Shown here: positions 8,112 through 17,456 of the stretch, one piece after another
Layout of the letters: the number at the start of each line of letters is the position of its first letter
Position numbering within the stretch: the stretch's first letter is position 1
Source of the DNA: Sulfuritalea sp.
GTDB taxonomy: Bacteria > Pseudomonadota > Gammaproteobacteria > Burkholderiales > Rhodocyclaceae
Reading direction: 5' to 3'
DNA: 64,000 nt
Assembly (NCBI GenBank): GCA_030247575.1
Contig: JAOTRV010000002.1
Span: 1-64,000 of the forward strand
Notes under the pieces: generated by a model
What the model saw: the letters and a program-made list of their open reading frames with translations, nothing else
What the model was told of the DNA's origin: nothing
Databases searched by the model: none
Program-made: the position numbers and the translations under genes

Positions 8112-10136
8112 TCAGAATTCCAGCCGCAGGGTCGCGAAGGCGCGACGCTCGAAACGCTGGGTCAGCTTGTAGATCTGATGGCCGCCGTTGATCGCCTGCA
8201 CCGTCACGCTGGCTTCGCCGCGGGTGGCGCCGAGCGCGAAGGGCATGCCAAGACGGACGTCGAGGCGGCGCGGCGTATTGATCAGGTCGCCGCCACCAGC
8301 CCACTTGAACGGTGTCGATGCGGTCGAAATCGCCGTGAACTCGAAACCGCGCGGCAGGCTCTGGAACCATGCCAGCGAATTCGAGCGGAAGGGCGCTTCG
8401 AGCGCTTCGTCCGTATACGACCCGATCTCGCTGCGGATGTGCGCCTCGGAGAACACCAGCCGCGTGTCGGGCAGCGGGCGCCAATCGAACTGGTACTCGA
8501 AACCGTGCAGATGCGGCCCCGGACGATTGACGAAATCCTTGACGCTGAGGTAGGGAAAGGCGGGAAACGCCGGGTTCGCGACCGTGGTTCCGACAACCGA
8601 GATTCGATCGTTCATCCGCTCGACGAATGCGCGCGCGTCGATCTGCAGGTTGGCGCTGCGCACGTGCCCGAGATAGCCAAGCTCATGAGTGATCAGCGTT
8701 TCCGGCTTTACCGTGCCCGATGACCGATAGAGCCACCCGGCTACAGGCACCTGCATCCCCACCGGGATCACGATGCTTCCGGGCGTCAGGTTGTACAGAC
8801 GCGTATCGGCGCGCAGTTCATAGAAATTCGGTGCCCGCTGGGATTTGGAAATGCCGCCGCGCAAGGTGTGATCCGGCGTCAGATGGAAGTTCGCCGCCAG
8901 CCGCGGCGAAAAGGTGCTGCCGGTGTAGCTGTGTCCTTCCTGCATGCCGCTGGCCTGCAGCAGCCACTGCTCATGGGGTCGCCACTCGAAGGTGGCGAAG
9001 CCGCGCCACTGATGCAGGGAAATGCTGTCCCTGGAAGAATACAGCGGCGGCGCGTTGAGCAACTCGTAGCGCCACTCGCCACCCCAGACGATCCGGCTTC
9101 TGGAAGACCACGTGATCGTATGCTGCAGGCCGAGTTCGGCGCGCTGTACGCTGCCGCCCGAGTCCTGTACCGCGCTGACGGGAATCCCGGCAACGGTTCC
9201 GCTCACCAGCGTGCTGTCCGAAAAGGCCTCGCGCTCGAACGTCGCACGCAGCTCGAATTTCTGGTCCCGGTCGATCTGATGCTGCCACCGTCCGTTCAGC
9301 GACATGTCGCTCTGCCCGTGGGTGCGATAGGGATTGCCGGCCGCCCCCGTGCCGCCGCCGCGACTCACCTCGCCGGCGGCGAACTGAAGCATCACGTCGT
9401 CGTCGGACGACGGCGCCAGGTCGGCCCGGAACTGGACGCGCGAGACGTGGCTGTCGTCATATACCTTGTTGAGGCCGCGATCCACCCGTCGCGACGAGGT
9501 CAGGCGGAAACTGGCATTCGGCCCGCCCCAGCCGATGCGCGCCACGTTGTCGTTGATGCCCCTGTCGCCGGTGGTGACCGACGCCATCACGCCATGGCTG
9601 TCCGCCGCATTGCGCGTGATGATGTTGACCACGCCGAGAAAGGCATTGGCACCATACGATGCGGAATTCGATCCGCGCAGAACCTCTATCCGTTCGACGT
9701 CGTCGAGTACGATGCCGCGCAAACCAAGATGGGTGTCGCCAAAAAGGAACGAGGAATAGAGCGAACGGCCATCGACATATACCTGCGTGCGTGCGCCGAA
9801 GACATCCATCCCGGAGTGGTAGGCAGCCTGGGGATTGGCGCCGGTTTCCATCGTAAACAGGAAACCCGGTACCAGGCGCAGCACTTCTGCCACCTCGCGC
9901 GCTCCCGATCGGCGGATGGTATTGCGATCGAGTACAGTCACCGAACCCGGCACGTCCTTGAGCGGTTGCGCCAGGCGGCTGACGGAAAGCACCACCGGCA
10001 GGTCGCCGAAATAATCCTTTTCCGAAACCTCCTGCGCCGCCGCCGGCGCGATCAGCAGGGCAAGCAGGAACGGCACCCGGCGCGCAACGCCCGAGTGCCA
10101 TGCAAGTCCCTGAATTTGAGCTGCATCTTCCCCCAC
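8112..10136 (-). CDS. TonB-dependent outer-membrane receptor
   Basis: A 674-residue protein. A signal peptide ends near AAAQ. The plug domain (PGSVTVLDRNTIRRSGAREV, VPGFLF, VERIEVLRGSNSASYGANAFLGVVNIITR, split over about residues 60-175) precedes a beta-barrel ending in an aromatic-containing ATLRLEF terminus. No TonB box is obvious. The reading frame begins with GTG at 10136. An ATG with a better purine tract (GGGGGAAG) lies at the same place in another frame, so the exact start is uncertain. It heads a three-gene unit with the binding protein and kinase. The substrate is not evident; no siderophore or cobalamin gene is near. Confidence 0.88.
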   Translation of the reverse strand: MGEDAAQIQGLAWHSGVARRVPFLLALLIAPAAAQEVSEKDYFGDLPVVLSVSRLAQPLKDVPGSVTVLDRNTIRRSGAREVAEVLRLVPGFLFTMETGANPQAAYHSGMDVFGARTQVYVDGRSLYSSFLFGDTHLGLRGIVLDDVERIEVLRGSNSASYGANAFLGVVNIITRNAADSHGVMASVTTGDRGINDNVARIGWGGPNASFRLTSSRRVDRGLNKVYDDSHVSRVQFRADLAPSSDDDVMLQFAAGEVSRGGGTGAAGNPYRTHGQSDMSLNGRWQHQIDRDQKFELRATFEREAFSDSTLVSGTVAGIPVSAVQDSGGSVQRAELGLQHTITWSSRSRIVWGGEWRYELLNAPPLYSSRDSISLHQWRGFATFEWRPHEQWLLQASGMQEGHSYTGSTFSPRLAANFHLTPDHTLRGGISKSQRAPNFYELRADTRLYNLTPGSIVIPVGMQVPVAGWLYRSSGTVKPETLITHELGYLGHVRSANLQIDARAFVERMNDRISVVGTTVANPAFPAFPYLSVKDFVNRPGPHLHGFEYQFDWRPLPDTRLVFSEAHIRSEIGSYTDEALEAPFRSNSLAWFQSLPRGFEFTAISTASTPFKWAGGGDLINTPRRLDVRLGMPFALGATRGEASVTVQAINGGHQIYKLTQRFERRAFATLRLEF

Positions 10137-10173
10137 AGTCAGGCGATTATAGGGGTGAAGCCGCGCGGCGGGG

Positions 10174-11091
10174 CTATCGGCGGCTTACGATCGCGATGCC
10201 GGCGACGACCAACGCGACACCGATCATCTGCGCCGTCGAAAAGCCTTCGTCGAGCAGCAGCCAGGCGAAGGCGATGGTCAAGAGCGGCCCGACCATGCCG
10301 ACCAGCGCCGCCGGCCCGCTGCCGATGCGGCGAATCGCCGCCGATTGGGCGAATACCGGCAGCACCGTGCAGAACACGCCCATCGCGGCCCCCAGCGCAT
10401 ACACCGGCCAGGGCTGCGCCACCAGGGCGGCGAGCGGCTGCGTCGCCAGGAAATGGCCGCCGGTAGCGGCCGTCGACACCAGCATGGCCAGCGCCGTAAA
10501 GCGCGCCGCACCCAGCTTGCCGATCATGCCGGCGCTGCCGGAAAGGTAAAGCGCATAGCTGACCGACGAGGCGAAGACGAAGCCGCCGCCGATCCAGACC
10601 ACGGCTCTGTCGCCGGCGAACTGCAGATCGTGGGCGAACGCGGCCGCGATGCCGGCATAGCACAGGGCCAGCGCGACGCCTTCGCGCCGCGTGACGGCGC
10701 GGCCGTGCAGCACCACGCCGAGCAGCAGGGTGAGCGTCGGATAGGTGAACAGGATCAGCCGCTCCAGACCGGCCGAAATGTATTTGAGGCCGAGAAAATC
10801 CAGGATGCTGGCGCCGTAGTAGCCGAGCGCCCCGAGCGCGGCGACCGAGAGCCAGTCGCGCCGGCTCAGGGCCGGCGCATTCCTCGCGGCGGCAAGGCCG
10901 ACCCACAGGAACACCGGCAGCGCGAAGGCCATGCGCAGGGCCAGTAGCGTGATTGCATCGACGCCGTAGGGATAGGCCAGCTTGACCAGGATCGCCTTGA
11001 AGGAAAAGCCGAACGCCGCAACGACGGCGAACACGACTCCGGCGCGGTGTGCGGCACGATGCGCGGCACCCGTGCCGGCCGCGGGCGTCAC
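10174..11091 (-). CDS. EamA/DMT-family permease
   Basis: A 305-residue inner-membrane protein with about ten hydrophobic helices in two EamA repeats. Family features are [14 protein letters not shown] in helix 1 and [16 protein letters not shown] in the second repeat. The GTG start overlaps the stop of the HerA-like gene (GTGA), so it follows that gene in an operon. Substrates of such permeases vary (amino acids, nucleotides, drugs) and cannot be assigned here. Confidence 0.88.
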   Translation of the reverse strand: MTPAAGTGAAHRAAHRAGVVFAVVAAFGFSFKAILVKLAYPYGVDAITLLALRMAFALPVFLWVGLAAARNAPALSRRDWLSVAALGALGYYGASILDFLGLKYISAGLERLILFTYPTLTLLLGVVLHGRAVTRREGVALALCYAGIAAAFAHDLQFAGDRAVVWIGGGFVFASSVSYALYLSGSAGMIGKLGAARFTALAMLVSTAATGGHFLATQPLAALVAQPWPVYALGAAMGVFCTVLPVFAQSAAIRRIGSGPAALVGMVGPLLTIAFAWLLLDEGFSTAQMIGVALVVAGIAIVSRR

Positions 11092-12620
11092 CGGCGGCGG
11101 CCGCCCATGATCGAACCGAGCACGCCGCGCACGATTTCGCGACCGAGCGAAGAGCCGATGGCGCGCACGGTGCTGGATACCGCCGCCTCGACCACCGTCT
11201 GCCGGCCGCGGGTGCCGCTGCGGGCGCCGCCGCCGAGCATGCCGCCCAGCGTATCGCCCAGGCCGCCGAAGAAGCCGCCGCCTGCCTGCCCGGTTGGTGA
11301 AGCGACCGCCGGCGTCGCCGTGTCGCCGGCGTCTACTCCCGGGGCAGCGGCGGCGCCTTGCAGCTTTTCAAAGGCGGATTCGCGGTCGAGCAGCTTCTCG
11401 TAATGCCCGGCGATCGGCGATGCGGCAATCGCCGCCCGGCGTTCCTCCGCCGTCAGCGGGCCGATGCGCGACGCCGGCGGCAGCACCATGGCGCGCTCGA
11501 CCACGGTCGGCCGACCGTGGTCGTCGAGGAAGGAGACCAGCGCCTCGCCGACGCCGAGTTCGGTGATCACGGTCGCGGCGTCGAAGGCCGGGTTGGCGCG
11601 CAGGGTGTCGGCCGCGGCCTTGACCGCCTTCTGGTCGCGCGGCGTGAAGGCGCGCAACGCATGCTGCACGCGGTTGCCGAGCTGGCCGAGCACGGAATCG
11701 GGAATATCGAGCGGATTCTGCGTCACGAAGTACACGCCGACGCCTTTCGAGCGGATCAGGCGCACCACCTGCTCGACCTTCTCCAGCAGCGCCGGCGGCG
11801 CGTCATTGAACAGCAGGTGCGCCTCGTCGAAAAAGAAGGCCAGCTTGGGCTTGGGCAGGTCGCCCGCCTCGGGCAGTTGCTCGAACAATTCGGCCAGCAG
11901 CCAGAGCAGGAAACAGCCATAGAGGCGCGGCGAATTCATCAGCTTGTCGGCCGCCAGCACGTTGATCACGCCGCGGCCATCCTGGGTTTGCATCAGATCT
12001 TCGATGTCGAGCATCGGCTCGCCGAAGAAGCTGTCGCCGCCCTGCTCTTCCAGCGTCAGCAAGCCGCGCTGGATGGCGCCGATCGAAGCCGCCGAGACGT
12101 TGCCGTACTTGGTCTTGTATTCGGCCGCGTTCTCGCCGACGTGCTGCACCATGGCGCGCAGGTCCTTCAGGTCGAGCAGCAGCAGGCCCTGGTCGTCGGC
12201 GACCGTGAACACCACTTGCAGCACGCCGGCCTGGGTGTCGTTGAGGTTGAGCAGGCGTCCGAGCAGCAGCGGCCCCATGTCGGAAATCGTGGCGCGCACC
12301 GGATGACCGGATTCACCGAACACATCCCAGAACACCACCGGGCTGGCCTGCGGCTGCCAATCCTCGATGCCGAGCCGATCGAGCCGCGCCTGAAACTTTT
12401 CGGAGGCGACCCCGGGCGCGCCGAGGCCGGACAGATCGCCCTTGGCGTCGGCAAGGAACACCGGCACACCGGCTTGAGACAACTGCTCGGCAATGCGCTG
12501 CAGGGTCACCGTCTTGCCGGTACCGGTGGCGCCGGTGATCAGGCCGTGGCGGTTGGCGAATTGCGGCAGCAGCGCGAGTTCGGTCTCGCCGCTCCTGGCG
12601 ATGGGCAGTGGCTGGGTCAT
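11088..12620 (-). CDS. HerA-like ATPase (DUF853/YjgR family)
   Basis: A 510-residue P-loop ATPase of the HerA/FtsK superfamily. Walker A is [10 protein letters not shown] near residue 35 and Walker B is [12 protein letters not shown]; the family segments [19 protein letters not shown] and [20 protein letters not shown] are also present. The C-terminal 100 residues are a low-complexity, glycine-rich linker and a short tail. A copy of the dispersed PAST/VDAG repeat lies at the head of that linker (GVDAGDTA). The start at ATG 12620 (MTQPLPIA) fits the family; an upstream extension of the frame crosses the yebC promoter. The cellular role of YjgR proteins is not established. Confidence 0.9.
   Translation of the reverse strand: MTQPLPIARSGETELALLPQFANRHGLITGATGTGKTVTLQRIAEQLSQAGVPVFLADAKGDLSGLGAPGVASEKFQARLDRLGIEDWQPQASPVVFWDVFGESGHPVRATISDMGPLLLGRLLNLNDTQAGVLQVVFTVADDQGLLLLDLKDLRAMVQHVGENAAEYKTKYGNVSAASIGAIQRGLLTLEEQGGDSFFGEPMLDIEDLMQTQDGRGVINVLAADKLMNSPRLYGCFLLWLLAELFEQLPEAGDLPKPKLAFFFDEAHLLFNDAPPALLEKVEQVVRLIRSKGVGVYFVTQNPLDIPDSVLGQLGNRVQHALRAFTPRDQKAVKAAADTLRANPAFDAATVITELGVGEALVSFLDDHGRPTVVERAMVLPPASRIGPLTAEERRAAIAASPIAGHYEKLLDRESAFEKLQGAAAAPGVDAGDTATPAVASPTGQAGGGFFGGLGDTLGGMLGGGARSGTRGRQTVVEAAVSSTVRAIGSSLGREIVRGVLGSIMGGRRR
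11316..11345 (+). repeat. Dispersed PAST/VDAG repeat, copy 1
   Basis: Core GCCGGCGTCTACTC preceded by CGCCGTGTC. It lies in the HerA-like gene on the opposite strand, where it encodes GVDAGDTA in a glycine/alanine-rich linker. Confidence 0.75.
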
Positions 12621-12710
12621 GGCGCGGACTCCCGGGATGCTAAAATTTGTGATTGTACGTAACAAACTCGCGACAACTACGCGGCAAACCGCGCAACCAG
12701 GGAAACGACT

Positions 12711-13436
12711 ATGGCCGGACATTCCAAATGGGCCAATATCCAGCATCGCAAGGGACGTCAGGACGCCAAGCGGGGCAAGGTATTCACCAAGCTGATCAAG
12801 GAAATCACCGTCGCCGCCAAGATGGGCGGGGGAGACGCCGGCGCCAATCCGCGGTTGCGGCTGGCGATCGAGAAGGCCAAGGGGCAGAGCCTGCCCAAGG
12901 ACAACATCGACAACGCGATCAAGCGCGGCACCGGCCAGCTCGAAGGCGTGAGCTACGAGGAAATCCGCTACGAGGGCTATGGCATCAACGGCGCGGCGGT
13001 GATGGTGGATTGCCTCACCGACAACAAGGTGCGCACCGTCGCCGAGGTGCGCCACGCCTTCGCCAAGCACGGCGGCAACATGGGCACCGACGGCAGCGTC
13101 GCCTTCCTGTTCACCCACTGCGGCCAGATGATCTTCGCGCCGGGCACCGACGAAGCCGCATTGATGGACGCGGCGATCGAGGCCGGCGCCGACGACGTGC
13201 TGACCAACGAGGACGGCTCGATCGAAGTCGTCACGCCGCCCAACGACTTCGCCGCGGTCAAGGATGCGCTGGAGAAGGCAGGCTTCACGCCGGAATTCGG
13301 CGAAGTGATCATGAAGCCGCAGAACGAAACCGAGTTCGCCGGCGAGGACGCGCTGAAAATGCAGAAACTGCTCGACGCCCTGGAATCCTTGGACGACGTG
13401 CAGGAGGTCTACACCACCGCGGTGATCGAGGAGTAG
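12711..13436 (+). CDS. yebC: YebC/PmpR-family transcriptional or translational regulator
   Basis: A 241-residue protein with the invariant start [20 protein letters not shown] and the family segments [23 protein letters not shown] and [13 protein letters not shown]. YebC proteins bind DNA and some have been shown to affect ribosome progress at proline stretches. In many bacteria yebC directly precedes ruvC; here three unrelated genes intervene (13449-14936). It is divergent from the HerA-like gene across a 90-base gap that must hold both promoters. Confidence 0.95.
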   Translation: MAGHSKWANIQHRKGRQDAKRGKVFTKLIKEITVAAKMGGGDAGANPRLRLAIEKAKGQSLPKDNIDNAIKRGTGQLEGVSYEEIRYEGYGINGAAVMVDCLTDNKVRTVAEVRHAFAKHGGNMGTDGSVAFLFTHCGQMIFAPGTDEAALMDAAIEAGADDVLTNEDGSIEVVTPPNDFAAVKDALEKAGFTPEFGEVIMKPQNETEFAGEDALKMQKLLDALESLDDVQEVYTTAVIEE

Positions 13437-13448
13437 GCGTCCCGGCCC

Positions 13449-13994
13449 TTACCGGGCCGACGCCCTTGCCTGCAGCGCCTTGAGGTCGGCCGCGACCTCC
13501 TTCGAATGGCGTGCGGCGTCGACCGTCAGGTAGACCTTGGCGACGCGGCCGGCGGGGTCGATCAGGAAGGTGTAGCGCTTCGCCATCTTCACCACCACCC
13601 AGTCCGACAGCGCGCCGTACTGGCGCGCTACCTCTGCCGTGGCATCCGAGAGCAGCGGGAAGGGCAACTGGTACTTTTCGGCAAAGGCCTTGTGCGACAG
13701 CGTGTCGTCGACGCTGATGCCCACCACCTGCGCGCCGAGCGCCGTCAGCAGGGAGATATCGTCGCGGAAGCTGCAGGCTTCGGTCGTGCAGCCCGGCGTG
13801 TCGTCCTTGGGATAGAAGTAGAGCACCACCCATTTTCCGCGCCATTCGGCCAGGCGCCGCGGCGCGCCGCTCTGGTCCGGCAGCGAGAACCCGGGCGCGG
13901 CGGTGCCGGGCGCCGGCACCGCCGCCCGCGCCGGGGCGGCGAGGAAAACCAGGGCGAACAGGATCGGCAATGCTGCGGCAAGTTTTCGGATCAT
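13449..13994 (-). CDS. Exported peroxiredoxin, BCP/PrxQ type
   Basis: A 181-residue thiol peroxidase with an N-terminal signal peptide (about residues 1-24, ending ARA). The peroxidatic cysteine lies in FYPKDDTPGCTTEACSF and the resolving cysteine is five residues later, the atypical two-Cys arrangement of the PrxQ group. Residues PGFSLPDQSG begin the fold. BCP proteins are normally cytoplasmic, so the leader implies a periplasmic role in peroxide removal. The gene converges with yebC across 12 bases and is divergent from the EamA gene at 14091. Confidence 0.9.
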   Translation of the reverse strand: MIRKLAAALPILFALVFLAAPARAAVPAPGTAAPGFSLPDQSGAPRRLAEWRGKWVVLYFYPKDDTPGCTTEACSFRDDISLLTALGAQVVGISVDDTLSHKAFAEKYQLPFPLLSDATAEVARQYGALSDWVVVKMAKRYTFLIDPAGRVAKVYLTVDAARHSKEVAADLKALQARASAR

Positions 13995-14090
13995 GGCGTG
14001 TCCTCGATCATTCGATGTGCATCATAGCGGCGCGGCGAATCGCCCGCGAATCGGTTACCCTTGCGGACTGAATTTTCGACCGCGCTTTTC

Positions 14091-14936
14091 ATGAACCGTT
14101 CCGCTCCCCTCCTGTTCGTCGTGCTCTGGAGCACGGGCTTCATCGGCGCCAAGCTGGGCCTGCCGCATGCCGAGCCGCTGACCTTTCTGCTGATCCGCTA
14201 TCTGCTGGTGCTTTCGCTGATGACCCTGGTGGCCCTGGCGACGCGCGCGCCCTGGCCGCGGGACCCGCGGCAATGGTTCCATATCGGCGTCGCCGGCCTG
14301 CTGGTGCATGCCGTCTACCTCGGCGGCGTCTTCATGTCGATCTCCAAGGGCTTGCCGGCCGGCGTCGCCAGCCTGGTGGTGGGCATTCAACCCTTGCTCA
14401 CCGCGGTCGGCGCCGGCTGGCTGCTGAAGGAAGCGGTGCTGGCGCGCCAGTGGTTCGGCCTGGTGCTCGGCTTCGTCGGCGTTGCAATGGTGGTGTCGGG
14501 CAAGCTCGGCAGCGGCTTCGGCCTCGACGCCTTGTGGCCCGCACTGGCGGCGCTGGCCGGCATCACCGTCGGCACCCTGTACCAGAAGCGTTTTTGCCAT
14601 GCCTTCGACTGGCGCACCGGCGCCATTGCCCAGTTCCTGCCGACGGCCGTCGCCACCGCCATAGTCGTCAGCGTGACCGAAAACTTCCGCGTCGAATGGG
14701 CGCCCGACTTCATCTTCGCCCTGGCCTGGCTGGTGCTGGTGTTGTCGGTGGGCGCCATTTCCCTGCTCAACATGCTGATCCGGCGCGGCAGCGCGGTGAA
14801 TATGGCCAGCCTGTTCTATCTGGTGCCGCCCTGCACCGCGCTGATCGCCTGGCTGCTGTTCGACGAAAGACTGGCCGGCATGGCGCTGGTCGGCATGGCG
14901 CTCGCGGTTTGGGGCGTGTATCTTGCCCGCAAATGA
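14091..14936 (+). CDS. EamA/DMT-family permease
   Basis: A 281-residue membrane protein with about ten helices. LFVVLWSTGFIGAKLGLPHA in helix 1 and LFDERLAGMALVGMALAVWG at the end are typical of the RhaT/EamA family. The frame extends 30 bases further up, but the ATG at 14091 begins right at the first helix and is preferred. It stands alone between the divergent peroxiredoxin and the hairpin cluster before ruvC. The substrate is not determinable. Confidence 0.88.
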   Translation: MNRSAPLLFVVLWSTGFIGAKLGLPHAEPLTFLLIRYLLVLSLMTLVALATRAPWPRDPRQWFHIGVAGLLVHAVYLGGVFMSISKGLPAGVASLVVGIQPLLTAVGAGWLLKEAVLARQWFGLVLGFVGVAMVVSGKLGSGFGLDALWPALAALAGITVGTLYQKRFCHAFDWRTGAIAQFLPTAVATAIVVSVTENFRVEWAPDFIFALAWLVLVLSVGAISLLNMLIRRGSAVNMASLFYLVPPCTALIAWLLFDERLAGMALVGMALAVWGVYLARK

Positions 14937-14951
14937 GCACCATCCCCCCGT

Positions 14952-15048
14952 CCCCCTGCCCATGGCAGGGGGTGACAACGGTTCAGCGGCTATCGCCGCT
15001 TCCGTATTTTGGCTCGCCACCTCTTTGGGGCGGCCCGGTTGAGGTGGC
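14952..15048. repeat. Three consecutive hairpins before ruvC
   Basis: The gap holds three perfect inverted repeats: a 9-base stem CCCCCTGCC/GGCAGGGGG with loop CAT (14952-14972), AGCGGC/GCCGCT (14985-15000), and GCCACCTC/GAGGTGGC (15016-15023 with 15041-15048). The third stem's right arm contains the only plausible ruvC ribosome-binding site (GAGG, 15041-15044) and ends at the base before the ATG. The first hairpin's right arm GGCAGGGGGTG recurs in two other gaps (near 22930 and 33645), so it looks like a REP-type intergenic repeat. Confidence 0.7.
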
Positions 15049-15594
15049 ATGAAAGCCCCTGCTTCGACACCCCTCCGCATTCTCGGCATTGATCCCGGAC
15101 TCAGGAGCACCGGGTTTGGCGTCATCGACAAGGCTGGCAACACCCTGCGCTATGTCGCCAGCGGCTGCGTCAAATCGGATGCGGAAGGCAGCCTGCCGCA
15201 GCGGATCAAGACCATCCTCGACGGGTTGGCCGAAATCATCGCGACCTACGGGCCGCAGCAGGCGGCGGTCGAAATCGTCTTCGTCAATGTCAATCCGCAA
15301 TCCACGCTGCTACTCGGCCAGGCGCGCGGCGCGGCGATTTCGGCGCTGGTGACGGCCAACCTGCCGGTGGCGGAATACACCGCGCTGCAAGTCAAACAGG
15401 CCGTGGTCGGCCACGGCAAGGCGGCGAAGGAACAGGTGCAGGCCATGGTCGCGCGCCTGCTCGACCTGCCCGGCACGCCGAGCCCCGACGCGGCCGACGC
15501 GCTGGCCTGCGCGATCGCGCACGCCCACGGCGGACAGGGCATGGGCGCGCTGGCCACGCTGGGCAAGCGCATGCGCAACGGAAGGCTGGTCTAA
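15049..15594 (+). CDS. ruvC: Holliday junction resolvase RuvC
   Basis: The endonuclease that cuts Holliday junctions together with RuvAB. The length of 181 residues is normal. The acidic active site is visible: D in [12 protein letters not shown] (about residue 14), E in [11 protein letters not shown] and the paired aspartates of [15 protein letters not shown]. The usual ruvC-ruvA junction is interrupted: the TAA stop overlaps the ATG of a glycosyltransferase gene (TAATG). Its ribosome-binding site lies in a hairpin, so initiation may be damped. Confidence 0.97.
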   Translation: MKAPASTPLRILGIDPGLRSTGFGVIDKAGNTLRYVASGCVKSDAEGSLPQRIKTILDGLAEIIATYGPQQAAVEIVFVNVNPQSTLLLGQARGAAISALVTANLPVAEYTALQVKQAVVGHGKAAKEQVQAMVARLLDLPGTPSPDAADALACAIAHAHGGQGMGALATLGKRMRNGRLV

Positions 15595-16808
15595 TGCGCA
15601 CAGCTCTCTATGCGTGGGAGTTCGGTGCCAACCTGGGACACATCGGCACCTTCCTGCCCGTGGCCAGGGAACTTCGCGATCACGGCACCAGGGTGCATTG
15701 GGTCGTGAGCCAGCCGCAGCAGGCCGCGCGCCTGCTGCCGCAGGCCGGCTTCGACTGGCTGCAGGCGCCGGTCATGCCCGAATTGCGGCGCGAGGGGCCG
15801 CCGCTGAATTATGCCGACATACTGTTGCGCTTCGGCTATTCAAACGACATCGACCTGCTCGGCCTCGTCGTCGCCTGGCGCGAACTGCTGCGCCTCAGCG
15901 GGACCAAAGTGGTACTGGCCGATCACGCGCCGACCGCCATCCTCGCCGCGCGCACGCTGGACATTCCGGTGATGATTTTCGGCAGTGGCTTCTTCACCCC
16001 GCCGCCGATCCACCCCACGCCTAACATGCGCCCCTGGACGCCTGTCGCGGCCGAGCGGCTGATCGCCAACGACCGGCATGTGCTGGGAAGTATCAATGCG
16101 GTGCTGCAACGCTACGGCAGACCCGCGCTCGACCGCATCGCGCAACTGTTCGAGGTAGCCGAAGACAGCCTGCTGAGCTTTCCCGAACTGGACCACTACC
16201 CGCAGCGCGGACCGGCCCGCTACTGGGGCATGCTGCCCGCCGCCGTGGCCGCGGACAGCACCTGGCCCGCCGCCCCGGGCCCGCGCGTGTTTGCCTATCT
16301 GCGGCCGGAGACGCCCCACCTCGAAGCCGCGCTGCAGGCCCTGCACGGCCTCGCCGGCAGCGTGCTGATCTACGCGCCCGGCTTGCCGGCCGAACTGACG
16401 CAGCGTTATGCGGCGCCGCATGTGGCCTTCTCGCCGGTGCCGGCGGACCTGAACAAGGTGGCGCGCCAGGCCGCTGCCGCGCTGACATACGCCAGCGCGG
16501 CAGCCACCGTGGCCTTCCTGATGGCCGGCAAGCCGGTGCTGATGATCCCCGGCCATCTGGAGCAATTTCTTTTCGCGCGGCGGGTCGAGGAAATGGGCGC
16601 CGGGCTGATCCAGAATCCCGAGCAGCCGCCGCACGAGCTGGCCGCAATGCTGCAGCGCGTGCTGCTCGAACCGGACTTCCGCACCAATGCCGGCGCGTTC
16701 GCCGCCAAGTACGCGAATTTCGACCAGAATGCCGTCATCACCCATATAGTCGCCCGCATCGAGGAACTGGCCGATGCCGCGACTGCGAACACCGGAGCCC
16801 AGCCATGA
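15594..16808 (+). CDS. GT-B glycosyltransferase (GT1/MurG-like) between ruvC and ruvA
   Basis: A 404-residue cytoplasmic enzyme of the UGT/macrolide-glycosyltransferase type. The N-terminal acceptor domain begins [20 protein letters not shown]. The C-terminal donor-binding domain has [20 protein letters not shown] followed by [18 protein letters not shown], the position of the nucleotide-sugar motif, although the usual histidine-rich PQ box is altered. There is no signal peptide. Its start overlaps ruvC (TAATG) and its stop overlaps ruvA (ATGA), so it is translationally embedded in the ruv operon. Nothing in its sequence suggests a role in recombination. Donor and acceptor are unknown. Confidence 0.8.
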   Translation: MRTALYAWEFGANLGHIGTFLPVARELRDHGTRVHWVVSQPQQAARLLPQAGFDWLQAPVMPELRREGPPLNYADILLRFGYSNDIDLLGLVVAWRELLRLSGTKVVLADHAPTAILAARTLDIPVMIFGSGFFTPPPIHPTPNMRPWTPVAAERLIANDRHVLGSINAVLQRYGRPALDRIAQLFEVAEDSLLSFPELDHYPQRGPARYWGMLPAAVAADSTWPAAPGPRVFAYLRPETPHLEAALQALHGLAGSVLIYAPGLPAELTQRYAAPHVAFSPVPADLNKVARQAAAALTYASAAATVAFLMAGKPVLMIPGHLEQFLFARRVEEMGAGLIQNPEQPPHELAAMLQRVLLEPDFRTNAGAFAAKYANFDQNAVITHIVARIEELADAATANTGAQP

Positions 16809-17401
16809 TCGGTCGCATCAGCGGAATCCTCATCGAAAAGAACCCGCCCTCCATCACCGTGGATGTGCAGGGCCTCGGCTATGAAGTCGATGTGCCGATG
16901 AGCACCTTCTACAACCTGCCGGCGGCCGGTGAGAAGGTGGCGCTGCACACGCACCTGATCGTGCGCGAGGATGGACATTTTCTTTACGGATTCGCCTCGC
17001 AGGACGAGCGCGCCGCCTTCCGCCAGCTGCTGAAGATTTCCGGCATCGGCGCGCGCACGGCGCTCGCGGTGCTTTCGGGCATGTCGATCAAGGAACTGGC
17101 GCAGGCCGTCACACTGCAGGAAGCCGGAAGGCTGATCAAGGTGCCGGGCATCGGCAAGAAAACCGCGGAGCGCCTGCTGCTGGAACTGCGCGACCGGCTG
17201 CCGAAAGCCATGGCCGCCGGCGGCGCAAGAGTAGACGCCGGCGACACGGCGTTCGACGCCGCTTCCGACATCATGAACGCGCTGCTGGCGCTCGGCTACA
17301 ACGAACGCGAGGCGCTCGGCGCCATGAAGGGCCTGGCGCCCGACGTCTCCGTTGCCGACGGCATCCGGGCGGCACTCAAGCTGCTGTCCAAATCGACATG
17401 A
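16805..17401 (+). CDS. ruvA: Holliday junction DNA helicase subunit RuvA
   Basis: A tetrameric junction-binding protein of 198 residues. Domain I begins [21 protein letters not shown]. Domain II has the two helix-hairpin-helix motifs [16 protein letters not shown] and [20 protein letters not shown]. Domain III ([18 protein letters not shown]) contacts RuvB. The flexible linker between domains II and III carries a copy of the dispersed repeat, read as ARVDAGDTA. The start overlaps the glycosyltransferase stop (ATGA). A second glycosyltransferase and a radical SAM gene separate ruvA from ruvB. Confidence 0.97.
   Translation: MIGRISGILIEKNPPSITVDVQGLGYEVDVPMSTFYNLPAAGEKVALHTHLIVREDGHFLYGFASQDERAAFRQLLKISGIGARTALAVLSGMSIKELAQAVTLQEAGRLIKVPGIGKKTAERLLLELRDRLPKAMAAGGARVDAGDTAFDAASDIMNALLALGYNEREALGAMKGLAPDVSVADGIRAALKLLSKST
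17223..17251 (-). repeat. Dispersed PAST/VDAG repeat, copy 2
   Basis: Reverse-orientation copy with core GAGTAGACGCCGGC followed by GACACGGCG. It is inside ruvA and encodes RVDAGDTA in the linker between domains II and III. Confidence 0.8.
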
Positions 17402-17456
17402 GTCGGACCCGGCCCCGGCGGAGGCAGGCCCGCCGCTGCGACGCAGTCTGCGACCG

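Noticed and set aside
15052-15066. APASTP at the RuvC N-terminus as a repeat copy
   Set aside because: The protein resembles the PAST reading, but the DNA (CCTGCTTCGACACC) differs at several core positions; at most a decayed copy.
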